Origin: Bacilli bacterium | GTDB taxonomy: Bacteria > Bacillota_I > Bacilli_A > RF39 > UBA660 | Length of the DNA stretch: 64,000 bases | Assembly (NCBI GenBank): GCA_017438635.1 | Contig: JAFRUZ010000005.1 | Location: 1 to 64,000 of the forward strand | Direction of reading: 5' to 3' | In this document: positions 34,292-43,828 of the stretch, piece by piece | Layout: each line of letters begins with the position of its first letter | Position numbering within the stretch: the stretch's first letter is position 1 | Translations under genes and position numbers: made by a program | Notes under the pieces: generated by a model | The model's input: the letters and a program-made list of their open reading frames with translations, nothing else | Databases searched by the model: none | Told to the model about the DNA's origin: nothing

Positions 34292-34321
34292 AAAAGATTA
34301 ATTAAAAAATTAATCTTTTTT
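34292..34321 (+). terminator. terminator
   Basis: Hairpin aaaagattaatt / aattaatctttt followed by T-run. Confidence 0.8.
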
Positions 34322-34363
34322 ATTTCCTATAACAAAAAAATAATATATATGATATAATCAAAA

Positions 34364-34405
34364 TAGATAATAAAGTATTATCAATAATATAGGAAGGTGG
34401 TGAAA
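34364..34405 (+). promoter_or_regulatory. conserved leader element, copy 1
   Basis: tagataataaagtattatca can fold a short hairpin (gataat/attatc) and is followed by aataatataggaaggtggtgaaa. Nearly the same sequence lies at 35785-35826 before the next paralogue. A TATAAT box lies at about 34352. The aggtggtg looks like a ribosome site but no long ORF starts there; the real gene starts 35-50 bases further on with its own site. Confidence 0.5.
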
Positions 34406-34439
34406 CTCCAAAAAATAAAATAAAAAAAGGAGGAGAAAT

Positions 34440-35708
34440 ATGAAAATAAAAAGATTATTGTTTTTATTGTTAATAACAGTAATAGGATTCTTAGGAATAA
34501 ACAGTGTAAAAGCAGATGAATTATCAAGATTATATTTAAAAAATTATGGAATGGAACAAAACGGAGATACATATCTTTACTGGTATTGGTTCCCAGAAGC
34601 AAAAGATGATGGAAATGGTAATACTATATATGAGTTAGCACCAGAAAATATTGTGTCATATAATATTTATAGGAAAGCTTCAGCAGATTTCGAGTACCAA
34701 AAAATTGCCTCTATGACTGCTACAGAATATGATACAAGTTATGGAGATACTGGTTTAAATACTAGTGACGTATATACTTACTATGTCGAAGCAGTATTAG
34801 ATGATGAAAGTACAATAACATCATATCCAGTAAAAACAAATGGTGAAAAAGTATGTCCAAATGGAAAATATACAATTATGTGGGCAGCAGAACCAATGGC
34901 AGAATTACTTAATAGTGATTTACCAACAGAAGGTTGTGCAGGAGAATATATAAGTGTTTATGCAAACATGAATTCATTTGCATACGATTTAGTATCTGCA
35001 ACATTTATAGAAAACAAAGAAGAAGGATTAAATATAACAGATGAAGTAGGATTTGACACCTCTAGTAACTATGGATCTAATATGGGAAGTCATGTTTTCA
35101 AAATGCCTAGTGAAGATTTATACATTCGTCTAACATTTAACAAAGTTTATAATGAAAAACCTGCAAAAATAGCTTTAAAATTAACAGATTACAGAAGTAT
35201 AAGACTATCATGGAGTAGTTGTGAACAAGCAGATGGATACTATGTATATATAAAATATGGTACTAATAATTATTTTCTAAAAGGAACAACAACAAAGACA
35301 TATATAGATCTTAAAAACTTGAACACTGGACAAAAAGTATACTTAAAAGTAGTACCATATGCAATGATAAATAGATTCTCTGGTGGCATTCCAGTGAAAG
35401 TATCTAGCAAATCTTATGTTTCAACTTACACATATACCTTAAAGAAAATGAACACACCAACAATAAAAAAATATAACAGTAAAAAAGTGCAAGTAAAATG
35501 GACAAAAGTAAATGGTGCAACAAAATATCAAATAGCAAGATCATTATATAAAACTAAAAATTACAGTGTTGTTAAAACTGTAGGTAGTGGTTATGTAGGA
35601 TTTAAACTTAATGCTACAAAGAATAAAACTTATTACTATAAAGTAAGAGCTTGTAAGGGTAACATATGTGGTCCATGGAGTAATTATAAATCGTTTAAAC
35701 TAAAATAA
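34440..35708 (+). CDS. secreted FN3 protein, paralogue 2 (422 aa)
   Basis: The signal peptide (residues 1-25, ending NSVKA) is close to that of paralogue 1. The N-terminal module differs: it is FN3-like (SYNIYRKASADFEYQKIAS) in place of the LWVNGEEF module. A middle region has GCAGEYISVYANMN. Two C-terminal FN3-like domains follow (about 240-320 and 330-422); the final one is almost identical in the three proteins (KVQVKWTKVNGATKYQI). No anchor motif. It probably arose by duplication with exchange of the N-terminal part. Confidence 0.7.
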   Translation: MKIKRLLFLLLITVIGFLGINSVKADELSRLYLKNYGMEQNGDTYLYWYWFPEAKDDGNGNTIYELAPENIVSYNIYRKASADFEYQKIASMTATEYDTSYGDTGLNTSDVYTYYVEAVLDDESTITSYPVKTNGEKVCPNGKYTIMWAAEPMAELLNSDLPTEGCAGEYISVYANMNSFAYDLVSATFIENKEEGLNITDEVGFDTSSNYGSNMGSHVFKMPSEDLYIRLTFNKVYNEKPAKIALKLTDYRSIRLSWSSCEQADGYYVYIKYGTNNYFLKGTTTKTYIDLKNLNTGQKVYLKVVPYAMINRFSGGIPVKVSSKSYVSTYTYTLKKMNTPTIKKYNSKKVQVKWTKVNGATKYQIARSLYKTKNYSVVKTVGSGYVGFKLNATKNKTYYYKVRACKGNICGPWSNYKSFKLK

Positions 35709-35714
35709 TAGAAA

Positions 35715-35742
35715 GAAGATTGATTAAAAGATCAATCTTTTT
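35715..35742 (+). terminator. terminator
   Basis: Hairpin aagattgat / atcaatctt followed by TTTTTT. Confidence 0.8.
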
Positions 35743-35784
35743 TATTTTTTTATAAAAAAAACAATATGTATGCTATAATAAAAC

Positions 35785-35826
35785 TAGATAATAAGCATTA
35801 TCAATAATAATAGGAAGGTGGTGAAA
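35785..35826 (+). promoter_or_regulatory. conserved leader element, copy 2
   Basis: tagataataagcattatca, then aataataataggaaggtggtgaaa, matches copy 1 at 34364-34405 with compensating loop change. A TATAAT box is at about 35774. The gene start lies about 47 bases further on. Confidence 0.5.
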
Positions 35827-35872
35827 AGAATTCACTTCAAAAATAAAAAAATAAGAAAGAAGGGATAATAAT

Positions 35873-37765
35873 ATGAAAATAAGAAATTTATTATTTATAC
35901 TAGCAATTGCATTAATAGGATTTATAGGAATAAATAATGTTAATGCTGAAGAAAATTACAGATTATGGGTAAACGGAGAAGAATTTACAAGTGAAAAAAC
36001 TACTATTAATTGCGGAGAAGGTACTGCTACATATGTTCCAGAAACAAACACTTTAACACTTAATAATGCTACTATTACAAATGGTGATGAAAGTGGTTAT
36101 GAAATTGACGGAGAAATGTATACTGCCAAAACAGCAATACATTTTCAAAGTAATTATGAACTAACTGGAAATGAAGTGTTATACGATCTAGATAACGATT
36201 TTAGTAGTATATATGAAACACTAAAAATAGTTTTAGTAGGTACAAATGTAATAAGAACAGATTTCTATCCTATTAAAATTGAAAACGCTAATCTTATAAT
36301 CGAAGGAACAGGATCATTAAATATTAAATTAAATCCAGATTCAGAATTGCAAAATTTATATGATGTAGAAGACAATGAAAATATAACTGTTGACGGAAAC
36401 TTAACAATCAAAGATGTAACATTAACTATTGAAAGTGAAAATGAAAGTTTTAAAAGTACAGAATATTCTACTTGTCTCGGAGCATTTGGATTAACAAAAT
36501 TTGATAATGCAACCATTACAATGACTGGAGTATTTGCAGGTGGTATTGATATCAAAAATGCATCACTAGAAATAAAAGATTCTACTGTAACAGTTAAATC
36601 AGCTAACATTGAAGCAGTAGAAAATTATGAATATGAATATGATTATGAATGGGGTGGACCAATTGCCATAGCAAGTACAGCAGTTACAATAACTGGAGAA
36701 TCAGATGTTACTATCAAAGGATTTGTCAGAGGAATTGCCGTTCCTAATATTCGTGTTCTAGCAATAGAAAGCGGTAATATTGATATCAGTAGCGTAGAAA
36801 ATGCATTAATTGGTTCACTAAATGTAAATAACTATGAAGGAAAAATGATGGCAACTTGGAGTATGGATGGTTCAAATGCTGATTTTGTAACAAAAAATGA
36901 TCTAATACAAAATGCAGAATGGTATAGTTTAATAAAAATGGGTGACTTTGAAACATATAAAATAACCAATCAATCACCAAATCAAATATTAGAAATGCCA
37001 ACAGAAGCTTTCGAAGGAGAACTTATCATCTTCTATCAATGGCTTTATTACTACAATATCAATAGTATTACAATATTAAATGCCAACACAAATGAAGATG
37101 TTACTAGTGAAGTATTAGTAGAACATGAATATTATGATTTTGTATTTAGAATGCCAGCATACCCAATCAAAGTTAGAGCAGATATTACAATAACATACGA
37201 TACACAATTAAAATCTTTAACTTCAACGCTTACTAAATACAATGCAGTTAAATTAACTTGGTCAATAGATAGTTTATATGATTATGCAGATGGATATAAT
37301 GTATACTTTAAAAAATCTACAGATACAAAATGGACTAAAATAGGATGGACTGCGAAAAAAACTTATACTAAAACTGGACTAGCTCAAGGAGTTAAATATA
37401 ACTTTAAAGTAGTACCAATTCTTAGAATGCCAGTAAATGAAAAAGATATCATAGTTATCGAAAGCACAAAATATAAATTAATAAATCGTTATACATTAAA
37501 GAAGATGAATACACCAACAGTAACAAAATATAATAGTAAACAAGTAAGAGTAAAATGGACTAAAGTAAATGGTGCTACTAAATATCAAATAGCAAGATCA
37601 GTATACAAAACTAAAAATTATAAAACGATAAAAACAGTAGGTAGTGGTTACATTGGATATAAAATAGATACAAAAGCAAATAAAACATATTATTACAAGG
37701 TAAGAGCTTGTAGTGGAGATGTATGTGCTCCATGGAGCGACTATAAAATGTTTAGATTAAAATAA
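35873..37765 (+). CDS. secreted FN3 protein, paralogue 3 (630 aa)
   Basis: Signal peptide (about 1-25, ending NNVNA), then the same LWVNGEEFTSEKTTI module as paralogue 1 extended by a long beta-helix region with repeating patterns such as LTIKDVTLTIESEN, ATITMTGVFAGGID and AVTITGESDVTIKG (about 80-320). Two C-terminal FN3-like domains complete it, the last nearly identical to the other paralogues. No wall anchor. It is the largest of the array. Function is likely surface interaction with glycans or host material (inference). Confidence 0.7.
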   Translation: MKIRNLLFILAIALIGFIGINNVNAEENYRLWVNGEEFTSEKTTINCGEGTATYVPETNTLTLNNATITNGDESGYEIDGEMYTAKTAIHFQSNYELTGNEVLYDLDNDFSSIYETLKIVLVGTNVIRTDFYPIKIENANLIIEGTGSLNIKLNPDSELQNLYDVEDNENITVDGNLTIKDVTLTIESENESFKSTEYSTCLGAFGLTKFDNATITMTGVFAGGIDIKNASLEIKDSTVTVKSANIEAVENYEYEYDYEWGGPIAIASTAVTITGESDVTIKGFVRGIAVPNIRVLAIESGNIDISSVENALIGSLNVNNYEGKMMATWSMDGSNADFVTKNDLIQNAEWYSLIKMGDFETYKITNQSPNQILEMPTEAFEGELIIFYQWLYYYNINSITILNANTNEDVTSEVLVEHEYYDFVFRMPAYPIKVRADITITYDTQLKSLTSTLTKYNAVKLTWSIDSLYDYADGYNVYFKKSTDTKWTKIGWTAKKTYTKTGLAQGVKYNFKVVPILRMPVNEKDIIVIESTKYKLINRYTLKKMNTPTVTKYNSKQVRVKWTKVNGATKYQIARSVYKTKNYKTIKTVGSGYIGYKIDTKANKTYYYKVRACSGDVCAPWSDYKMFRLK

Positions 37766-37767
37766 AA

Positions 37768-37788
37768 GGAACAACAGTTCCTTTTTTT
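37768..37788 (+). terminator. terminator
   Basis: Hairpin ggaac-aaca-gttcc followed by seven T. Confidence 0.75.
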
Positions 37789-37838
37789 GACAAAAAAACT
37801 AATAAATAGTAATATAATAGTGGTTTGGGAGTGATGAT

Positions 37839-40340
37839 ATGAAAAAGTATTCAAAACAAGATTACATAAATATTATTATAATTATTGCTTCTTTTTTTGC
37901 TATTTTTATATTCACAATACTATATAATGGTACATCATATGCCTCTAAAATAGATTTTTCATATCAACACTATATGATACCAGAGTATTTTAGAAAATTA
38001 TTTTATGAAACAAAACAACTTTTCCCATCATATGCTTTTAACTTAGGAATGGGTCAAAATATATATAACTTTTCATATTATGGATTACTAAGTCCTACAG
38101 TTTTATTATCTTATTTATTACCGTTTATAAAAATGAAAATCTATATACAAATAGTAACTATTATTCTATATCTAATAAGTATATTTTTATGTTATACATG
38201 GATAGGTAATAAAGTTGAGAATAAAAGAATTAGATTTATTTCAACATTTTTATATGCAATGTCAGGGCCACTTATATTACACACTCATAGACATATCATG
38301 TTTATAAACTATATGCCTTTTCTATTCATGGGATTATTTGGTATAGAAAGATATATAAAAGAGCGAAAACCAGTTCTTCTAATTATATCTAATTTATTAA
38401 TAATAACATCTAGTTATTTCTTTAGTGTTCCAACTTTAATAATGATATTTATATATGCAATATATTTATACATAGAAAACAATAAAAAAATAAAAATAAA
38501 AGAGTTTATAAAAACTCATCTAATTACTGCATGGTATTTTATAATCCCAGTATTGATAAGTGGAGTACTATTATTACCAAGTCTTAAGGCTATTTTAGAT
38601 AACAGGTATAAAGAGGCAGCAAAAAAATCTCTTTTGTCATACTTAATACCAAAAGTATCGTTTGACAATGTCTTATATACTAGCTATTCAATGGGCTTAA
38701 CCGCTATTTTGATAGTATCAATTATTCATTTAATAATTAAAAAGAATAAAGCTAATAGATTTCTATCAATAGTATTTACCTGCTTACTATGCCTACCAAT
38801 TGTTAATTATACATTAAATGGATTTATGTATTTAAATGGTAAAGTATTTATACCTTTTATACCACTAGGGTTATTACTTATATCAATAACATTAAAAGAT
38901 TTTATTATTGATAAAGAAAAAGTAAGCAAACTTCTAATTGCTTTAACAATCATAATAAGTATCCTAGGATGCATAAAATATCATTTAAGTATTATTTATA
39001 TTATTGACATATTATCAGTTCTTATTGGGCTATTTATTGGTCAAAAATACAATAAGAATATCTTAATTATAATATTAATTATTGTTAGTACATTTAATTG
39101 TGTAAGATTAAGTATATGTGATGATTTTAATAAACTATCGGTAGCTGCTAATCAATATGATTCAAATATAAAAGAACTACTAAGTGATAATGGTACAAGT
39201 ATTTATAGAACGGTAGATTTAACTAATAAATCATTTAATTCAAATAACATAAGAAGTATTAATGAATACAAAACAACTATGTATTCATCAGTTACTAATA
39301 AATACTATAAAGACTTTTATTGGAATACTTTTGATACAGATAATCCAAATAGAAATGACGCTATTTTTAGTGATATCAGTAATCCGTTATTTAACATATA
39401 TTTTGGAAACAAGTACTTAGTGGGAGACAGTGCTCCAATAGGATACGTACTTGTTACAAATAAAAATGGAATTAATTTATATAAAAATAATAATGTCTTT
39501 AGCATAGGATATGCTACTGATAAACTTATGAGTAAAGAAGAGTTTGAAAAACTTGAATATCCATATAGTATTGAAGCGCTTCTAAAGTATACAATTGTAG
39601 ATAAAGATATTGATTCAGAATACAAATCTGATCTAAAGAAAATGCGCATAAAAAATTCATTTAATAAACAAATTGAGGGAGATTATGAACTCGATTTAGA
39701 GGAAGATGAGGATTACACTGTAAAGTCCCTAAAAGACTTAGAAGGTAAAATAGTAATAATTAAATTTGATATGAATTATTCACAAAGCTGTGAAGAAGGA
39801 GACACATATATAACAATAAATGGTGTCAAAAATGTCTTAACGTGTAAAAGTTGGAAATATCATAATAACAACTATAGTTTTACTTATGTAATATCAGAAC
39901 CTAATAAAGTTAATATTGAAGTAGAAGAAGGAAAATATGATATCAGTGATGTAGAAATATATGCAATTGATTATGATGAAATAAAGAATATTAAAAGTAC
40001 TCATGATGAATTCATTATAGACTCTGCAAAAGGGGACATTATAAAGGGCCATATTAACGTACAAAATGAAGGATACTTTTCTCTTTCAATTCCTTATGAT
40101 AAAGGTTATAATATATATGTTGATGGAAAGAAGACCAATTATGAGAAAGTTAACAAATCATTTATAGGATTTAGAATTGATTTAGGTGATCATAACATAA
40201 TGATAAAATACACTGCACCTTGGTTAAAAATTGGCAAAATAACATCAATAATAGGGTTGTGCTTATTAACAGTTACAATTGTATTTAATAAAGGAGTAAA
40301 AAGACATGAAAAAAATATCAATGATAGTACCTTGTTATAA
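37839..40340 (+). CDS. YfhO-family membrane glycosyltransferase
   Basis: The 833-residue protein has about twelve membrane helices (10-400 and a final one near 800-820) and a large outside domain (about 430-790). The first loop has the GT-C-like texture of YfhO: KIDFSYQHYMIPEYFRKLF, then FNLGMGQNIYNFSYYGLLSP. In B. subtilis and S. aureus, YfhO moves a sugar from undecaprenyl phosphate to teichoic acid outside the cell. The GT2 and GtrA genes overlap directly downstream, completing the set. Confidence 0.88.
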   Translation: MKKYSKQDYINIIIIIASFFAIFIFTILYNGTSYASKIDFSYQHYMIPEYFRKLFYETKQLFPSYAFNLGMGQNIYNFSYYGLLSPTVLLSYLLPFIKMKIYIQIVTIILYLISIFLCYTWIGNKVENKRIRFISTFLYAMSGPLILHTHRHIMFINYMPFLFMGLFGIERYIKERKPVLLIISNLLIITSSYFFSVPTLIMIFIYAIYLYIENNKKIKIKEFIKTHLITAWYFIIPVLISGVLLLPSLKAILDNRYKEAAKKSLLSYLIPKVSFDNVLYTSYSMGLTAILIVSIIHLIIKKNKANRFLSIVFTCLLCLPIVNYTLNGFMYLNGKVFIPFIPLGLLLISITLKDFIIDKEKVSKLLIALTIIISILGCIKYHLSIIYIIDILSVLIGLFIGQKYNKNILIIILIIVSTFNCVRLSICDDFNKLSVAANQYDSNIKELLSDNGTSIYRTVDLTNKSFNSNNIRSINEYKTTMYSSVTNKYYKDFYWNTFDTDNPNRNDAIFSDISNPLFNIYFGNKYLVGDSAPIGYVLVTNKNGINLYKNNNVFSIGYATDKLMSKEEFEKLEYPYSIEALLKYTIVDKDIDSEYKSDLKKMRIKNSFNKQIEGDYELDLEEDEDYTVKSLKDLEGKIVIIKFDMNYSQSCEEGDTYITINGVKNVLTCKSWKYHNNNYSFTYVISEPNKVNIEVEEGKYDISDVEIYAIDYDEIKNIKSTHDEFIIDSAKGDIIKGHINVQNEGYFSLSIPYDKGYNIYVDGKKTNYEKVNKSFIGFRIDLGDHNIMIKYTAPWLKIGKITSIIGLCLLTVTIVFNKGVKRHEKNINDSTLL

Positions 40341-41247
40341 TGAAGAAGGTAATGTAAAACTATTTTTTGAAGATGCTATAAAAACATATAAAAATAACAA
40401 AAAATATGAAATAGAGCTTATATTTATAGATGATGGATCATATGATAATACTTTAAATGAATTAAGAGAAATAGCCAAAACCAAAGAATGCAAAGTAAAA
40501 GTATTATCCTTTTCTAGAAATTTTGGTAAAGAATCAGTTATTTATGCAGGATTAAAATCAGCAACTGGAGATTATACTGTATTAATAGATGCTGATATGC
40601 AACAACCACCTCATCTTACTTTAAAAATGGCTGAAATTCTTGATGCAAAAAAAGAAGTAGACTGTGTTTGCTATTATCAAGCGAAAAGAATTGAAAGTAA
40701 ATTGATGAGTAAGATAAAAGGATCCTTTTACAAAACAATGAATAAATTATCAGATGTTGAATTAAAACAAGGTGCAAGTGATTTCAGAATGTTTAGAATA
40801 AATGTAAAAGAAGCACTTCTATCTTTAGAAGAACGTTGTAGATTTACAAAGGGTATCTTCTCTTGGGTAGGATTTAATACAACTTATTTACCATATACTC
40901 CTGAAAAAAGAGCACATGGTTTTTCAAAGTGGAATCCATACAAACTATTTAAGTATGGTATGGAAGGTATCATTTCTTTTTCTACCAAGCCATTAAAACT
41001 AGCAACTTTTTTAGGACTATTTTTATCAATTTTATCAGGAATATATTTATTAATAGTTTTAATTCAAAAAATCTTTATAGGAAGAGGAATACCTGGATAT
41101 CCTACCATTGCAAATTTAATAATACTACTTGGCGGTATACAATTATTCTGCTTAGGTATAATTGGGGAATATATAGCTAAGATATATATGGAAACCAAAG
41201 ATAGACCAATATACATAATAAAGGAAGAAATATCTAATGATAAATAG
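40306..41247 (+). CDS. GT2 family polyprenyl-phosphate glycosyltransferase (CsbB/GtrB type)
   Basis: The 313-residue protein has a GT-A domain (SMIVPCYNEEGNV, LIFIDDGSYDNT, the DxD-like LIDADMQQPP, and the acceptor region GASDFRMF) and two C-terminal membrane helices (about 232-255 and 266-290). Members load a sugar from a UDP-sugar onto undecaprenyl phosphate on the inner face of the membrane. It overlaps the end of the YfhO gene by 35 bases and the start of the GtrA gene by 11, so the three are co-translated. The sugar cannot be told; GlcNAc is the known case in relatives. Confidence 0.92.
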   Translation: MKKISMIVPCYNEEGNVKLFFEDAIKTYKNNKKYEIELIFIDDGSYDNTLNELREIAKTKECKVKVLSFSRNFGKESVIYAGLKSATGDYTVLIDADMQQPPHLTLKMAEILDAKKEVDCVCYYQAKRIESKLMSKIKGSFYKTMNKLSDVELKQGASDFRMFRINVKEALLSLEERCRFTKGIFSWVGFNTTYLPYTPEKRAHGFSKWNPYKLFKYGMEGIISFSTKPLKLATFLGLFLSILSGIYLLIVLIQKIFIGRGIPGYPTIANLIILLGGIQLFCLGIIGEYIAKIYMETKDRPIYIIKEEISNDK

Positions 41248-41668
41248 AATAACAGAATTGTATAAAAAATATAAAGAGATAATTAACTATGTAATTGTTG
41301 GAGGCTGTACGACAGTAGTAAGTATTGCATCATTTTATATAGTAAGATTCTTTATCCTTACAAAAGATAATCAATTACACATTCAAATAGCAACTATTAT
41401 ATCTTGGATTCTTGCAGTACTTTTTGCTTTCTTTGCTAATAAAAAATATGTATTTGAGTCAAAGAAAAAAGGTAAAGGGCTTCTGTTAGAAATGATTAAA
41501 TTCTTTCTATCTAGACTGACAACACTTTTAATAGAAATGATTAGTATGTGGATTCTTACAAGCCCACTTAGTATAAATGATAGAATAGCTAAAATTCTAG
41601 TACAGTTCATTATACTAGTTTTAAACTATTTATTTAGTAAATTATTTGTCTTTAAAAAGCATACTTAG
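41237..41668 (+). CDS. GtrA-family membrane protein
   Basis: The 143-residue protein has four membrane helices and the GtrA start INYVIVGGCTTVVSIASFYIV, with the family motif FFANKKYVF in the second loop. GtrA proteins are thought to flip the undecaprenyl-phosphate sugar across the membrane between the GT2 and the YfhO-type transferase. The terminator overlaps its stop codon. Confidence 0.9.
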   Translation: MINRITELYKKYKEIINYVIVGGCTTVVSIASFYIVRFFILTKDNQLHIQIATIISWILAVLFAFFANKKYVFESKKKGKGLLLEMIKFFLSRLTTLLIEMISMWILTSPLSINDRIAKILVQFIILVLNYLFSKLFVFKKHT

Positions 41669-41680
41669 TATGTTTTTTTT
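41656..41680 (+). terminator. terminator of the glycosylation operon
   Basis: Hairpin agcatact / agtatgtt with eight T. Confidence 0.7.
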
Positions 41681-41710
41681 CTTTTATCATAGATTTAAAT
41701 AGGTGATACT

Positions 41711-41932
41711 ATGAGACTATCAGAACTACAGTATAAAGATATAGTAAACTTAGAAGGTAAAAAAATAGGAAATATTATTGATGTAAAAATAGATAGAACA
41801 GGAAAACTCATTTCATTAGTAGTAGAAGAAAGTAAAAAGTTTATAAGATTAAAATCAAGTGATTCAGAAAGAGAAATACCTTGGGATAGAATTGAAAGAA
41901 TTGGTGAAGATGTAATACTTGTCAAATTATAA
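41711..41932 (+). CDS. YlmC/YmxH-family sporulation protein (PRC barrel)
   Basis: The 73-residue protein is a single PRC-barrel: MRLSELQYKDIVNLEGKKIG, then a beta-rich stretch ending in IPWDRIERIGEDVILV. The YlmC/YmxH family is linked to sporulation in Firmicutes, with no defined biochemical role. Ribosome site aggtgat. It sits 59 bases before dnaB. Confidence 0.85.
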   Translation: MRLSELQYKDIVNLEGKKIGNIIDVKIDRTGKLISLVVEESKKFIRLKSSDSEREIPWDRIERIGEDVILVKL

Positions 41933-41990
41933 ATTAATCTTTTTCTTTTTTATTCTTTTTATCTATAGTATAATAAAAATGGTGATTGAT

Positions 41991-43265
41991 ATGGTTTTAC
42001 CTGCAGATAGTTATATAGTAGTTAATAAAAGTATTATTACTGAACAAGATAAAAAGATATTAGTAGATCTATACCAACCTATAATTGGTAACAAAGCTGT
42101 GTCTTTATATCTAACTCTTTTAAATGATCTTGATAAGAGTAGTGTAATAACCGAAGAATTTACTCATCACCATTTATTAAGTGTCATGCAAACTTCTCTT
42201 GAAGAAATAACTCAAACTAGAGAACGTTTGGAAGCAGTAGGCCTTTTAAAAACATATTTAAAAAAAGGGCCAATCAGCAACTATGTATATGTTTTATATG
42301 GCCCTGTATCTGCAAATGAATTTTTGAATCATCCAATTCTAAATATTGTACTATACAATAATATAGGAAAAACAGAATATAAAAAAATAATAGAAAATTA
42401 TAAACTTCCTAGAGTAACTTTAAAAGATTATGAAGATATATCTTCTTCATTTGATGAAGTGTTTACAACAGTACCTGTAAGTTCATTTTTCAATAACGAA
42501 GATATAATAGCCAAAAATAAAGGAGAAATAATATTCAAAAACACTATTGACTTCGAGCTTTTAATCTCAGGATTAGATACAAAAATAATTAATGAAAAAG
42601 CATTTAATAAAGATACAAAGAGTCTAATCAATAATTTATGCTTTTTGTATAATATAGACGTTATAACAATGCAAGGACTAATAAAAACTTGTATCAATGA
42701 AAAAGGAACGATAGATAAAGATTCACTTAGAAAGGCTGCTAGAAACTTTTATCAATTTGAAAATAGCGGTAATCTTCCTACATTAATTCATTCCTCACAA
42801 CCAGAACATTTAAAAACACCTACTGGAGATGTTTCTCCAAAAGGTAAGATGATCTATACTTTTGAAAATACTAATCCATATCAATTCTTAAAAAGTAAGT
42901 ATAAAAATGGTAAAGTAGTTACCCGTGATTTGCAACTTATAGAAAGTCTTCTTTTAGATTTAAAACTATCTCCTGGAGTAGTTAATGTTTTATTAGATTA
43001 TGTATTAAGAGTAAATAATAAACAGTTAAATAGAAAGTATATTGAAACTATTGGTAGTCATTGGAAGAGATTAGGAATAGAAACAGTTCCTGAAGCCATG
43101 GATGCTTGTATCAAAGAACATAAAAAAGCAAAAAAGAATAATCCAAGTACTAAGAAAACAACTGAAGAAAAAGTACCAGATTGGTTTAATCAAAACATAG
43201 AAAGTAAAAAAATATCTGAACAAGAACAACAAGCCTTGGAGGATTTAATAAATAATTATAAATAA
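41991..43265 (+). CDS. dnaB: replication initiation/helicase-loading protein DnaB (Bacillus type)
   Basis: The 424-residue protein has the opening MVLPADSYIVVNKSIITEQDKKILVDLYQP (shown in part), a winged-helix DnaD-like domain N1 (about 1-150) and a C-terminal DDBH2-type domain (about 290-390, VTRDLQLIESLLLDLKLSPGVVN). It works with DnaI to load the helicase at the membrane-bound origin. The ATG at 41991 follows the ribosome site ggtga; the frame is open upstream but that stretch (hydrophobic, over a T-rich promoter zone) is not coding. The TATAAT box at about 41969 fits this. Confidence 0.88.
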   Translation: MVLPADSYIVVNKSIITEQDKKILVDLYQPIIGNKAVSLYLTLLNDLDKSSVITEEFTHHHLLSVMQTSLEEITQTRERLEAVGLLKTYLKKGPISNYVYVLYGPVSANEFLNHPILNIVLYNNIGKTEYKKIIENYKLPRVTLKDYEDISSSFDEVFTTVPVSSFFNNEDIIAKNKGEIIFKNTIDFELLISGLDTKIINEKAFNKDTKSLINNLCFLYNIDVITMQGLIKTCINEKGTIDKDSLRKAARNFYQFENSGNLPTLIHSSQPEHLKTPTGDVSPKGKMIYTFENTNPYQFLKSKYKNGKVVTRDLQLIESLLLDLKLSPGVVNVLLDYVLRVNNKQLNRKYIETIGSHWKRLGIETVPEAMDACIKEHKKAKKNNPSTKKTTEEKVPDWFNQNIESKKISEQEQQALEDLINNYK

Positions 43266-43313
43266 AAAAGCTTAGGTTATTTACATTTATAACCTAGGCT
43301 TTCTATTTTTTTC
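43266..43313. terminator. bidirectional terminator
   Basis: Long inverted repeat aagc-taggttat / ataaccta-gctt with A and T tails between convergent genes; it covers the end of the lipoprotein gene. Confidence 0.8.
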
Positions 43314-43681
43314 TTAGCATCATTTTTTGAATCATTTCTACCAACAAGTATTTTATCTTCTTGAGTAGAATTGTTTTTGTTAAAATCATATTTTACTTTT
43401 AAAGTAATATTATCAGAATTATTTCCCATTCTAGCCAGCTTTTCAGCTATTAGAGTACTGTATTCTTCAGCCTTAGAATGATAATATAGTTCTGCCTCTG
43501 GTGCAAGAGGAGAGAACATCATTTTATCTTTAAAACTATATGTCGAAGGTTTATGGCTTTTAAAATGTACTACAACAGTAGAAGAATAATTGTCAGTATT
43601 TATTTTACATTTTAATTTATTTGCACAACCAGTCAATGCTACGACTGCCATTAATAGTATTACTAATTTCATTCTTTTCAT
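43277..43681 (-). CDS. small lipoprotein (134 aa)
   Basis: A type II signal peptide (MKRMKLVILLMAVVALTGC) carries the lipobox LTGC, so Cys19 should be lipid-modified and the protein held at the outer face of the membrane. The mature part starts ANKLKCKIN and is a small alpha/beta domain with a second Cys pair (Cys25 region and the C-terminal GYKCK). The family is not recognised. It is on the opposite strand to its neighbours with its own ribosome site (aaggtgat). Confidence 0.8.
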   Translation of the reverse strand: MKRMKLVILLMAVVALTGCANKLKCKINTDNYSSTVVVHFKSHKPSTYSFKDKMMFSPLAPEAELYYHSKAEEYSTLIAEKLARMGNNSDNITLKVKYDFNKNNSTQEDKILVGRNDSKNDAKKKIESLGYKCK

Positions 43682-43828
43682 TATACATCACCTTAATTTA
43701 TTTTAATATAATAATGGCATTTGTGCAACTAAAGAGCATATCTTTTTTGTCATATATTGTCTAATTATGTGTAAAATGTTATAATTTTTTTGTGAATTAA
43801 TTTACAAATTATAAAAAAGAGGTGCTTT

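Noticed and set aside
41919-41990. Upstream extension of the dnaB gene with a hydrophobic start
   Set aside because: The stretch is T-rich promoter sequence with a TATAAT box, and the ribosome site fits only the ATG at 41991, which gives the normal DnaB start.
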